A stretch of DNA of 64,000 bases from Ascoidea rubescens DSM 1968 (Eukaryota; Ascomycota; Saccharomycetes; Ascoideales; Ascoideaceae), in assembly GCF_001661345.1 (NCBI RefSeq), contig NW_017962918.1:744001-808000 (forward strand). The letters are read 5' to 3'. Of this stretch, positions 30,721 to 41,152 are shown piece by piece (position 1 is the stretch's first letter; each line of letters begins with the position of its first letter). The notes beneath the pieces were generated by a model. The model saw only the letters and a list, made by a program, of their open reading frames with translations, searched no databases and was not told the DNA's origin. The position numbers and the translations under genes were made by a program.

Positions 30721-33528
30721 ATGGATTTGACAAATACTCTGATCACCAAAATTTCTTTAGAAACTTTAAAGTATGTCGCCATTTTTGTATTCTATTTTAT
30801 TTTATTTTATTGCCTTTTGTTTTCCATCTCTAATATCTTGTCGTTTTAAATCCTCATGTATACTAATCTCTAACTAAACGATATATTCATTCTATTCAAC
30901 AGCTCGGTAACTTCAAATACAGATCAAATCTTCAAATGGCTAGAAAAAATAAACCTAAAAGAATACTACAGACTATTCAAAGAAAATGATATAACAATAG
31001 ATTTAATAACTTCTCTAGATTATCAATTGCTAAAAGAACTAGGCATTAAAAAAGTTGGCGATATTATCAGATTCCAAATCTCAATTGACAATTTGAAATC
31101 AGAATATTTATTAAATTCTTCAAGTTTTAATGATTTCATTCAAAACTACTTATACCCAAACTCCACTACTACTACCACTACCACCACCACCACCACTATT
31201 ACTAATAATAATACTCTTGATAATAATGATAAGAAACTAAACATATTTCCATCAAATTTAAATCCAATTACCCCAATATCTTTAGCTACCCCAACCTCTT
31301 TGACAAACTTGATTCAAAAAAATATCGTAACCTTCATCATCAGTGATGGCTCAACAAAAAAGATTAATATAGAAGGCTGCTCAAATTCTGACTCCATTAA
31401 ATCAAAAGCGTTGAAAAAATTCAATTTATCTGGCATCCCCAACGATTACAACATCTACTATTTAAACGATAAAAGGATCATCGATAGAATCATTAATGAT
31501 TACGACTTGATTCAAATTTGCTTTTCGCTAACTTCTTTTGAAAAAGATCGCTTGATTCTAACTCTAAGAGATCATTATCCAAACGAAACATCAATCAACA
31601 TCTCTCATCGCCTATATAAAAAGCCCTTGAATAACTTGAAAAACATATCTGAAAATTTAATTTCAAACTCAAATTCAAACTCAAATTCAACTCGACCAAA
31701 ATCAATTTTAAAGAACAAAAACTTTAATACTGACAAATTTATTGATACCAATAACACTATCGCCAATACTATCACCAATACAAATCTTAACGCCAATATC
31801 AGCATCAACAAAAATCCCAACACGAACGATTCTATAAAATTGAATCGCCCTTTAAAAACTGTCTATGGTCAAAGACCACCAAGTGAACTAATCTCAACCA
31901 ATTTAGCTGAATATTTTCCAAATGCAAATTCAAATGACTTGATGGAAACAATCAAAAACTCAGCTGAATTATCAAAAGCAATCTCAAGATTAACGACCTT
32001 TTCTGACAGTAACTTTCCAAACTTAAATATCAGTGATGATATCAGATCTTCCATATTAACTTTCAATAGTAATTATAATTACCGTAATTCCCACAATTTT
32101 CATAATAGTCTCAATACTAATACTAATACTAATAACAATAAACATATCAGCAATAATAGTTTAATTGGCTTGAGATCATCAAGAATAATAGGCGATTCAT
32201 ACAAGAACAATAACCTTGATATAAACAATTTTAAATCTCAACCAAAAGTAAGACAAATTTCTAGATCAAGATCAAAATCAAGATCAAGATCAAGGCAAAC
32301 CAACATGAAATCTCCTGTGGTAACCCAATTATCCGTTTCAACTCCTTTTCAAAATTCTCCCTTGCTGAGAGTCTCTACTGATTTTGAAAATTTAAACTAC
32401 TCATCAGACGAAGAAGATTTTGATGAATTTTATAGTATAATCGAAAGATGGAACACTATGCAGAGCCACAGTATTAATAACAATTTTATCACCGATTACG
32501 ATAACGATAACGATAACAAAAACGATTTAGATCAAGTATACTTGAAAGAAGAAACTATACTAGATGATCTAACATTATTGGGAAATATAGAACATAATGC
32601 AAATTTGGAAAATGAAAAATGGATTAAAGGTGCTATAATTGGAAATGGAAGTATCGGAGTGGTTTATTTGGGCTTAAATTCATTCACCGGAGAATTGATG
32701 GCAGTTAAAGAAGTTAATATTTCCAAAATTCTTCAACTTGGAGATGAGATTGAAATTAATAACGAAACTGAAATTGATAATGAAAGTAGAATTACAAACG
32801 AAAAAGTTATAGCCAAGAATTTGGAAAACGAAATCAATTTATTGAAACATTTGAACCATGAAAATATTGTATGCTATCTAGGTTCGACATATAATTATGA
32901 TTTTAACTATATTAGCAATGAGGTTGGAAATTACCTTAATATATTTTCAGAGTACATACCCGGAGGATCTATTTCCTCATTATTAATGAACTATGGGAAA
33001 TTGGAAGAACCATTAATAAGAAATTTCATCAAGCAAATATTAACTGGAATATCATATTTACATTCAAACAACATTATACATAAGGATATAAAGGGCTCTA
33101 ATGTTTTAATTGATAACAAAGGATGTATCAAAATCTCTGATTTTGGATTTTCAAAGAAAATTTGTTACAGCCAGTACAAGTATAGGAAAAGCGATATTGC
33201 AGACATCAGTGAAGTCCTAGGGCCATCTGTTTACTGGATGGCACCCGAAGTAATTACGGAATACAGTTTTAGTGAAAAGACAGATATTTGGTCTATTGGG
33301 TGTTTGATGGTTGAAATGTTCACAGCCCAACATCCCTTTCCCAATTTCACAATTGAAGAAGCAATCTTTCAAATTGGCGAGAATAAACAGTGTCCGACAT
33401 TGCCAGAAAATGCAATCACAAATGATGCAAGCGATTTCTTAAACCAGGTCTTTTCGGTAGACTCCAGAAGACCACCAACAGTGAGCGAGTTGCTACACCA
33501 TCCCTTCATCAGCACTGTGTTGCTATAA
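30721..33528 (+). CDS. STE11: MAPK kinase kinase Ste11 (one intron)
   Basis: Exons 30721-30770 and 30903-33528 give 891 residues. The intron has a GTATGT donor, TACTAAT/TAACTAA branch sequences and a CAACAG acceptor. The first exon starts MDLTNTLITK. Splicing places a SAM domain (about residues 25-85, QIFKWLEKINLKEYY) in frame; in yeast this binds Ste50. A Ras-binding-type domain (about 155-222) follows, then a long Asn/Ser-rich linker containing an RS repeat near 455, and the kinase domain (about 588-888, GNGSIGVVYLG, DFGFSKK). Ste11 feeds the mating, filamentation and osmotic MAPK cascades. The catalytic loop reads HKD (743-745), where HRD is usual, and the N-lobe carries an Asn/Glu-rich insert after AVKE. 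Length exceeds the 717 residues of S. cerevisiae Ste11. Confidence 0.93.
30771..30902 (+). other. STE11 intron
   Basis: 132 bases: GTATGT donor, TACTAAT at about 30861-30867 with TAACTAAAC just after, CAACAG acceptor. The splice makes an Asn codon across the junction and supplies the only upstream in-frame ATG. Confidence 0.85.
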
Positions 33529-34004
33529 ACAAGAAAACAGATTCGACACAACAAAAAACACAATCTCAAACATAACTCCCAACCTGATGTTTGTGCCCAC
33601 TTAGACCAGGAAAGAGGGTTCAATGCACATTCAACAGGTACACACACGTAAATGCATAACTTGCAGCATACCACATATGAGTACGCTTACGTAATAAATA
33701 GCTGTGCACACGCGCCTTTGTCTGTTTGTGCGTGTGCGACGCTTTTTTCTGTACCGGGTACGAGTTCGCGAAGGATACGAAGCGAACGAGTCTGCCCAAG
33801 CAGATATAATCTTTTTTTGCCTATTTGGCTTTAATCCACATCAGTAGTGTATTTTGACACTCTTCTATTAATTATTATTATTTATCGTCGCTTCACGCTC
33901 CCAGCACTGCTTGTCTGCTGTTTTCTCCAGCTTTTCTATCTCAAATACCTCCATCACACTCTTTTCTGGCTGAAACATATGTCTTCGGATCAAACCACTA
34001 TTAA
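33529..34004. other. Intergenic region STE11/Zn2Cys6 gene
   Basis: Holds a GC-richer patch with three consecutive inverted repeats followed by T7 (33751-33818) and a short upstream ORF just before the next gene. Otherwise no gene. Confidence 0.5.
33751..33818 (+). other. Three inverted repeats ending in T7
   Basis: GTACCGGGTAC (33751-33761), GTTCGC/GCGAAC (33764-33769 with 33782-33787) and TCTGC/GCAGA around a CCAA loop (33791-33804), then seven T at 33812-33818. It could be a small structured RNA ending at a Pol III-type terminator, or a 3' end element of STE11. Not a tRNA. Confidence 0.35.
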
Positions 34005-34008
34005 ATGA
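33979..34008 (+). promoter_or_regulatory. Nine-codon uORF overlapping the next start (ATGA)
   Basis: An ATG 26 bases before the main ATG of the Zn2Cys6 gene encodes MSSDQTTIK. Its TGA overlaps the main ATG in the tetranucleotide ATGA (34005-34008). If the transcript starts upstream, this should damp or gate translation of the regulator. Confidence 0.55.
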
Positions 34009-37000
34009 CAAACAACAGCACCAACAGCAGCATCGATAATTTCAAAAGCAGCATCGATACCAACAGTGAAAATTTTGGTTTCAACAGATCAGACCCAAAG
34101 CTTCCAATCTCAGTTTCAAAAGAACACGCAGATATGACTGCAACCACTACTAAACCCAATGCCATCCATAATAACAATCAAATCAATATAACAACACCTA
34201 CTTTGGATTTCTCTAATTTACCAAAATCAGTCACCGAATCAATTTCTAATGTTACCAGTAACAACTTGAATCACATCAAATCTGGCAAACTTTCACTTTC
34301 AAATGGTGTATCAAATGGCTTGAACAATTCAAGAACACCCTCATTATCCTTATCGCCCGAATCGAATTCTTTATTGTCAATGAATTTATCCTCTAACATT
34401 TCAGCTAAAAAAATATCAAAGTCTTCTACTGGTAAGAGAAGATACCACAATAAATCAAGAAAAGGTTGCAATACATGCAAAAGAAGAAGAGTTAAATGCG
34501 ACGAAAATAAACCAACCTGTTTAAAATGTCAACATATGGGCATTGATTGCACATATAGTGCTTTGGCTTTGGGTTTAGATTTGCCAAAAGATGATGATCA
34601 TTTTCCTTCTTCAATAAATTTATCTAGTCTATCTAACTTGCCTAACTTATCTAATTTATCAAAAAGTTCAAACTTAAATGATTCAAATAACAATATAGCT
34701 CAAATAATATCAAAAATAGCAGGTCTAAATAATCAAAACAACAATAGTAATAATAGCATTCTTGCTAATCTTTTGAACAATAATAACAGTGATAACAATA
34801 ATGCAAATAATTTATTATCAAGTTTATCTCAATTATATTCACATCAAATAAATAATACTCCCAATTCTAATACTAATGCTAGTGGCAATAGCCTTAATTT
34901 AAATTCTGTTTCAAGTTTGATATCTCAAATAAATCCAAACATTCTTGAGTTACTCACAACAAATCTTGTATCAACTTTAACGAACATTAACACCAAGAAC
35001 AACAACAACAACAATAACAATAACAATAATAATAGTTCAAATCCGTTACTTTCAGCTTTGAGCTCATTATCAAATTTAAATTTTCAAAATAGTTCTAGTG
35101 CAAGTTCAGTTTCAATCTCAACTCCTAATCTTAATTCCAATACTACTCCTGCTCCCACCTCTAGTTCCAATTCTAGTTCCAATTCTAGTTCCAATTCTAG
35201 TTCCAATTCTAGTTCCAACCAAATCTTTTCCCAACCTACCCCAGAAGCAACTCCTATTTCACTTCCAACAATAAATGAACCCTCTAAATCTTTGCAAAAC
35301 AATGATAGTCAAAAAAAAACTATCAATAATAGTGATTCATCACTGTTGAATAATCAAAATCAACAGGAAAAACAACTATTATTTGCTATAAATCAAAACA
35401 CTAATAATTCCCTAGCCAATTGTATATTAAATAGAAGTCCTATTAGTTTGCAGGGACAACTAGCCACAAATTTATCTCAATCTCAATCTCAGTCTCAATC
35501 TCAATCTCTATCTGATACACAATTACAAAATCAAAACGTTCTGTTGCAGAACAATCCTGAAAGCTCACTGTCAATTGCAGAACATTTGCCATCTATAGCC
35601 AAACATATAGATTTGAAAACTTTGAGCAATATTAGTTCATTGGTGTCTCTTCCCTCTTCAAAAAACATACTTTTTCCAAGGGATGATAAACCAAAGTTCC
35701 CTCTTCACTTTCAACAGAATCAAAACAGAATTCAGATTCCAGATTTATCTCAAAAAAATCAGCAATCAAGAAATGAAAGTATTTCTTCTACTCCTTTGTC
35801 AGCACAATCTTCCATCAATCTTACCACTCCAAATCCCCAACAGTTTATAATGGAACATTCAAAGAATCTCAATTATGGAAATAATTTAGATTCCTACAAC
35901 AATAACCAAAGTAATTTTCATTCTCAACAAAATCAACTGCCAGTTACTTCTTCACAATACATGAGTCATCTTACCTCTCCGACTCATAGCTCGATTTCTC
36001 AACAAGACCAAAGTTTTCAAAACAATTTAAATCAACCAAATTATGGCTACAATAATTCCCAAAGCTACAGTATTAATAATTCAAATTCAAATTCTAGTGT
36101 TAATAATAATAATAATGGCAATAGCTGTCACATCGATAGCAACTATCAACTGAATTCTTTGAGCCTCAGATCACCAACTACAAACCAATCAGCAATCGAA
36201 GATGATTCAGCTTCCGACAGTGGTTCTTCTCAAACAATGAGTAGTCTAGCCGCAAATTTGAATATCCAAGACCTAAAATTGATGTACCACTATTCAACAA
36301 AAGTTTGGCCAACTATAACTGCTGCAGGAATTTCAGAAGAAAAGCTATGGTCAGAATACATTCCCGAGTTAGCATTTCAGTATCCATTTTTGATGCACTC
36401 GATATTAGCATTTTCTGCTACTCATTTATCACGAACTGAAATCGGATTAGATGAATGTGTTACGAGACATCGTGGTGAAGCGTTGAGATTATTAAGAGAA
36501 GCTGTCTTGAAAATATCTTTAGATAACACTGATGCCTTGGTTGCTTCTGCCTTGATTTTGATTATGGACGCATTAGCTAACGCCTCATTACCAACCTCAA
36601 CTTCTTTAAAATCGTTACCTCCAAGTGCCTGGATTTATCATGTAAAGGGAGCAGCAACAATTTTAACAGCAGTATGGCCCTTGAATAAGTCATCTAGGTT
36701 TCACAAGTTCATCTCTATTGATTTGAGTGATCTAGGTGATATAATCAACAACCCTCAATCTTATAACAACTCTTCACGATCAGTAGACCATGCAGCATAT
36801 CTAGATTTACAATGCTTTGATGAGACAATTGCAGATTTGTATCCAGTTGAATATACTTCCCCATACTTGATAACATTAGCATATTTAGATAAGCTTCATA
36901 ATGAGAGATATAAAAGCGATTTTATTTTGAGAGTTTTTGCGTTTCCTGCTCTATTGGACAAAACATTCTTGGCTTTGTTAATGACTGGTAATGAAGCTGC

Positions 37001-37247
37001 AATGAGAATAATGAGAAGTTATTATAGTCTATTGCGTGGATTTACTGCAGAAATGAAAAACAAGGTGTGGTTTTTGGAAGGAGTAAGCACTGTTTTACCT
37101 GAAGATGTCGAAGAATATCGTGGTGGTGCAATGCATATGATGTTAGATTTTCTTGGTGGTGGGCCTAGTATAACAACTAGCAGTGCTGCTTATGGAGGTT
37201 CTGCTGACTTGAATTTAAATGATTTAAATGACTTTATGAGCAGTTGA
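34005..37247 (+). CDS. Zn2Cys6 transcription factor, Upc2/Ecm22-like
   Basis: 1080 residues. A textbook binuclear cluster occupies Cys155-Cys182 (C155, C158, C165, C172, C175, C182), preceded by a basic [11 protein letters not shown] segment. Then come some 580 residues of disordered Asn/Ser/Gln repeats. From about residue 755 a middle-homology regulatory domain begins ([32 protein letters not shown]), and the end ([29 protein letters not shown]) has the layout of the sterol-regulatory Upc2/Ecm22 group. Those bind sterol-response elements and control ergosterol synthesis and uptake. The target here is inferred from fold only; other Zn-cluster families share the region. An overlapping nine-codon uORF precedes the start. 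Confidence 0.85.
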   Translation: MTNNSTNSSIDNFKSSIDTNSENFGFNRSDPKLPISVSKEHADMTATTTKPNAIHNNNQINITTPTLDFSNLPKSVTESISNVTSNNLNHIKSGKLSLSNGVSNGLNNSRTPSLSLSPESNSLLSMNLSSNISAKKISKSSTGKRRYHNKSRKGCNTCKRRRVKCDENKPTCLKCQHMGIDCTYSALALGLDLPKDDDHFPSSINLSSLSNLPNLSNLSKSSNLNDSNNNIAQIISKIAGLNNQNNNSNNSILANLLNNNNSDNNNANNLLSSLSQLYSHQINNTPNSNTNASGNSLNLNSVSSLISQINPNILELLTTNLVSTLTNINTKNNNNNNNNNNNNSSNPLLSALSSLSNLNFQNSSSASSVSISTPNLNSNTTPAPTSSSNSSSNSSSNSSSNSSSNQIFSQPTPEATPISLPTINEPSKSLQNNDSQKKTINNSDSSLLNNQNQQEKQLLFAINQNTNNSLANCILNRSPISLQGQLATNLSQSQSQSQSQSLSDTQLQNQNVLLQNNPESSLSIAEHLPSIAKHIDLKTLSNISSLVSLPSSKNILFPRDDKPKFPLHFQQNQNRIQIPDLSQKNQQSRNESISSTPLSAQSSINLTTPNPQQFIMEHSKNLNYGNNLDSYNNNQSNFHSQQNQLPVTSSQYMSHLTSPTHSSISQQDQSFQNNLNQPNYGYNNSQSYSINNSNSNSSVNNNNNGNSCHIDSNYQLNSLSLRSPTTNQSAIEDDSASDSGSSQTMSSLAANLNIQDLKLMYHYSTKVWPTITAAGISEEKLWSEYIPELAFQYPFLMHSILAFSATHLSRTEIGLDECVTRHRGEALRLLREAVLKISLDNTDALVASALILIMDALANASLPTSTSLKSLPPSAWIYHVKGAATILTAVWPLNKSSRFHKFISIDLSDLGDIINNPQSYNNSSRSVDHAAYLDLQCFDETIADLYPVEYTSPYLITLAYLDKLHNERYKSDFILRVFAFPALLDKTFLALLMTGNEAAMRIMRSYYSLLRGFTAEMKNKVWFLEGVSTVLPEDVEEYRGGAMHMMLDFLGGGPSITTSSAAYGGSADLNLNDLNDFMSS

Positions 37248-38097
37248 TTGCTTTTCTATAGTATACTTCATTTTTTTTTTCTTTTGACTTTTTCATAATA
37301 GTTTATTTTTTAATAATTTTTTTTTTTATTTGATACTATCTTAATTTAAATTTCTCTTTCTTTTTTTTGTTTTTTAAATCTTTTGAATTTTATATTTGTT
37401 TTGTGTGGGTTATAATTCTGTTTCTAGTATTTTGCATATAATTAATTAATTTAATATCTTTTTTAAAAATCTTATTAATATTAATACACTATTGGAAGAA
37501 AAAAAAAAGAAAATTTATTAAAAGGTAAATTTTTGAATGATGAAAGGGTGAAAGTTAAAACAATAAAATATCTAAATTTAAAAAAATAGTACAAGATTAT
37601 GATTTATAAAGAGAATTGTATAAAAAAAAGTTGAAAAAAATTAACAAAAAAAAAACTTGTAAAAAGATAATAATAAAAATTTAAATTGGAATTATTAGGA
37701 TTGTAAAAGAATATGAAATAAAAAAAAACAATAACAAAAACAAAAACAGTTATGAACAGGAAAAAAACCAGAAGTTAAGGAAAAAAAACTAAAAATAAAA
37801 ACTAAATTAATGGATTGTTAAAAGAAATGCAAAATTGAAAAAATTAAATAATAAATAGTAATCACTAGTTTAAATGAAGTTGGTAAAGTTGAAGGTGTTT
37901 TTATGTGTTATGTGGCAAGCATAAAACAAAGAAAGGGTTTTAAATAAGAAGTTGGACAGTAAAGGGGATATAGTAAATTTGAAATGGTATCAAAACAGTT
38001 TAAAAATAAATTAAAGTGAAGGAATGAGAGTTCAAAGATGAAAAATCACTTAGATCAAGAATTGAAGATAATTTTATAATTATTATAATTATGATTA
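37248..38097. other. Convergent intergenic region
   Basis: Very AT-rich, with homopolymer A and T runs serving as 3' flanks of the genes on both sides. No gene or RNA recognised. Confidence 0.5.
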
Positions 38098-40218
38098 TTA
38101 GCGATAAAATTCGTTTCTTGAATTATTGTTTTTTATTAAAAAATCAAACTGAGGTAAAAGACCTTTGACTCTCCATCTCCATCTCAATTTCTTTTTGACG
38201 TTTAAATACCAATCGCTATTTGCATGGATCAAAGTATGGTGACTATTTCTCAAACGTAAAAAGCTATTATGATTGGTTGGTTTGTTACTCTTTTTACTTT
38301 TATTGGGATTAGTGGTGAGAGTATTGTAAGTGGCATTATCTTGAGATAAATTTTTCAATTGAGAAATTAAATCATTTGAAAAAGTTGGTAAAGTTTTTGA
38401 ATAATCTTGATCAATTGAAAGAGTTGAATAATCAAAATCTTGAGAATTTTGATAATTATGATTAAATCTCTTGAGATTCTTTTTAAATCTTTTTTTAGGT
38501 AAAGAATATGTTGGATAGTTACGTTCAGGATTGTTATTGTTATTAATACTAATAGTATTATTAGTATCGTTAATATTATCGGATTCTGCATTTGGTGGAT
38601 TTGAAAGATCTGTTAGTTTTAAAGTTTGGAAAGAATCATTTAAATTGAAATCAGTAAAAGAATCATGATCATTATTATCATTATTATTTATGATTGCATT
38701 GTTGTTTTCAATTTCATTTGTGTCCTCTTTGGGAAATAAATTTGGAAATAAGTATTTAAATAAATTTAATTCTGTTGGTGATAAATTATCTAAGAAAAAA
38801 TCATTATTTGAATTAAATTGATTTAAATAAAATTGCAATAGATTATAAATTTCGATACAATTTTCACAAATAAATTTGTTATAATTCGAGGAAGAAGGTA
38901 GTTGAGATGACAAATCATATAAGGGTTTATCACATAATAGACAGTATTTGAGGGAATTCATATTTGAATTTGAGAGTGGATTTGAGAGTGAATTTGAATT
39001 TGAAGTTGAAGTTGAAATTGAAGGGATGTTAGTGATTGATTTTAATTGATTTGATTTTAAATTTGAAGAAGATGAAAAGGAAATTGAATTTTCAACAGAG
39101 GAGTAATTAGATTGAAAAGAAGTATTTAAAGATTCTATTGTGGTTGAAGTTGATAAAGAAGGAGTAATTATTGAGTTTAATTCGAGGTTATTTGAGGGAA
39201 TGTGTAAATTTTGATTTAAATCTGAAGGTTTATTTAATGATATATTATCTTTTAGGGAGAGAACCAAGTTGAGCAAGTTGTTATGATTATTATGATTATT
39301 ATGATTATTATTGGCGATGATGTCATTAAATTTTAGAGGTAAGTTTAAGACTAGTTTTTTCAAATTTAAATGATTTAAGATATCATTGTTTGATATTTGA
39401 TTGTCGGCATCAATATTTTGATAATCATTGATGTTTGGATCGAAATAATCTTCAACTAAGATAATCGGATCATCAATTGGAATAATAATTTTAACATTGT
39501 TACTATCTTGAATGATAGGAGTATCGTTAAAGTTTAGGATAGAGCTTACATATTGATCACTATCGTTATAGTTGTAGTTGTTGATATAGTTGTTGATATA
39601 GTAGTTATTACCGTTATTGGTATTGTTATTAGTGTTGTTATTATTTATGAAATTATTAGTATTATCGTGGTAATTTGCATTGTAATTAAAATTTGGGAAA
39701 TTTAGATTAATCGAGGAAATAAAGACTGAAAAGGAATTGTTTATAATTTTGTTTTTGAAATTATTACCATTACCATTACTATTATTATGATTATTATCGG
39801 TATTAAGATTAGTATCGCTACTGTTAGCATAATTATAATTGCAATGAAAAGTATTTGTAATTGATATGTTTTGATAACTGTTATCTACTGAATTTGGGGT
39901 TAAGGAGGAAGCAGGAGGAGGAACTAAAGGAAATGAGGTTAATTCAGAGTTATCAATTAAATCGAGTTTTGAGGGCTTTGGTTTGATGAAATTGTTGTTG
40001 ATACCATTTGCATTAATATTGTGAATAGCATTGTTTGAGATATTGTTTGAGATATTGTTTGTGATACTATTGTTGTTAATAATAACTTTGTTGTAATTTA
40101 ATGCTGTTATATTTTCATGGTTGAAATTGTTGCTGACGCTATTATTGAATAAATCATTTATGGATGATTTGTTTTTGTTTAAAATAAATTTATTATAATC
40201 ATGAGTCTTATCCTCCAT
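38098..40218 (-). CDS. Asn-rich protein with CX2C-X21-CX2C zinc-finger-like motif, unknown function
   Basis: 706 residues from the first ATG (MEDKTHDYNK); the frame continues 20 codons further up without an ATG. The N-terminal 400 residues are mostly Asn/Ser/Ile low complexity. Four Cys at about 426, 429, 451 and 454 (CLLCDKPLYD ... CENC) form a GATA-like or treble-clef-like zinc site with a longer spacer than GATA factors. After more low complexity, basic KKRFKKNLKRF is followed by a C-terminal block SDWYLNVKKKLRWRWRVKG with a strikingly Trp/Arg-rich sequence that looks conserved. A nuclear DNA- or RNA-binding role is possible. I do not recognise the gene. Its upstream region carries a cluster of CACG/ACGCAC repeats. 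Confidence 0.75.
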   Translation of the reverse strand: MEDKTHDYNKFILNKNKSSINDLFNNSVSNNFNHENITALNYNKVIINNNSITNNISNNISNNAIHNINANGINNNFIKPKPSKLDLIDNSELTSFPLVPPPASSLTPNSVDNSYQNISITNTFHCNYNYANSSDTNLNTDNNHNNSNGNGNNFKNKIINNSFSVFISSINLNFPNFNYNANYHDNTNNFINNNNTNNNTNNGNNYYINNYINNYNYNDSDQYVSSILNFNDTPIIQDSNNVKIIIPIDDPIILVEDYFDPNINDYQNIDADNQISNNDILNHLNLKKLVLNLPLKFNDIIANNNHNNHNNHNNLLNLVLSLKDNISLNKPSDLNQNLHIPSNNLELNSIITPSLSTSTTIESLNTSFQSNYSSVENSISFSSSSNLKSNQLKSITNIPSISTSTSNSNSLSNPLSNSNMNSLKYCLLCDKPLYDLSSQLPSSSNYNKFICENCIEIYNLLQFYLNQFNSNNDFFLDNLSPTELNLFKYLFPNLFPKEDTNEIENNNAIINNNDNNDHDSFTDFNLNDSFQTLKLTDLSNPPNAESDNINDTNNTISINNNNNPERNYPTYSLPKKRFKKNLKRFNHNYQNSQDFDYSTLSIDQDYSKTLPTFSNDLISQLKNLSQDNATYNTLTTNPNKSKKSNKPTNHNSFLRLRNSHHTLIHANSDWYLNVKKKLRWRWRVKGLLPQFDFLIKNNNSRNEFYR

Positions 40219-41152
40219 TATAAAGGAATGAATGGTGAGAATAGCAAATTGGAGAGATAATGAGCTACCAAAGAACAAGTAAGATTGACAATTTTGATCT
40301 TATTGTTGAGCAGAATAATTGTTGAAAGATAATTGTAAAAATTTAAGTGAAATTGAAGAACAGACAAGAAACAAGAGAGAGATATAAAAACTGATAAATC
40401 TGCGAATATTCACAATTATCAAATTATCAGAAAAATAATAGACAAAACTAAAAGAAAAAAAGTGACCTGAGCGAATGAACAGTCTAGTAATTAGCAGCAG
40501 AAATTATCAATAAACAAACACCAGCAGTAACAGTCCAACAACAAGAGAGGAATAGGGCAGAATGGAGTAAAAAACCAGAGAACAGATAAATTACAGATAT
40601 AATCAAAGTCACAAATCAAACAGAAACATCAAATCTGGAAAATAAAAATCAAAAAATCAAAACTCAAATAACCACTAAAAAATAAAAAGCGATGGACAAA
40701 AACACCGGAACTCGTTTTGTTTACTTTTGCCGTTTCGGGCGTGTGCTGTGCGTGCGTTTCGCAGACGGAGCAGGATCACATGGTCATTACGGAGACGTCA
40801 CGGCATCACTGTGCACATCACGAGGTCATCACGCAGTTCACTGCGTTTTCACGCACATTGTCACGCACATTATTACGCACACGTGGCAGATGCCGAGCTC
40901 TGTTCGTTATCATGAAATGTGTTTGTTTCCTCAGCGTCTGTTCGTCAAAGAAAGTGCGTGTGGCTTGTGCTTCTTGTGCTTCTTGTGCTGTTAAAAATAT
41001 TTAATATACATATAATATATGAGGTAAAACAATAAAGAGCTTTTGTGATCAGTCAAATTGGACAATTGAACAAAAGTACAGCAATTAGCTAATAAATTAC
41101 CAACACAATAAACAAAATGATGTGGAATACGAAATGAGAAGATGTCTTTCTC
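40219..41152. other. Upstream region of the CX2C protein gene / 3' side of STH1
   Basis: AT-rich near the gene, then a GC-richer block at about 40690-40990 with GACGTCAC, a run of CACG half-sites, three 12-base ACGCAC units and one CACGTG. No gene: overlapping frames there give only short unlike peptides. Confidence 0.5.
40849..40884. repeat. Three 12-base tandem units with ACGCAC core
   Basis: Units TCACGCACATTG, TCACGCACATTA and TTACGCACACGT in direct succession, the last leading into a CACGTG E-box (40880-40885). Probably a multi-site regulator-binding array. Confidence 0.7.
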
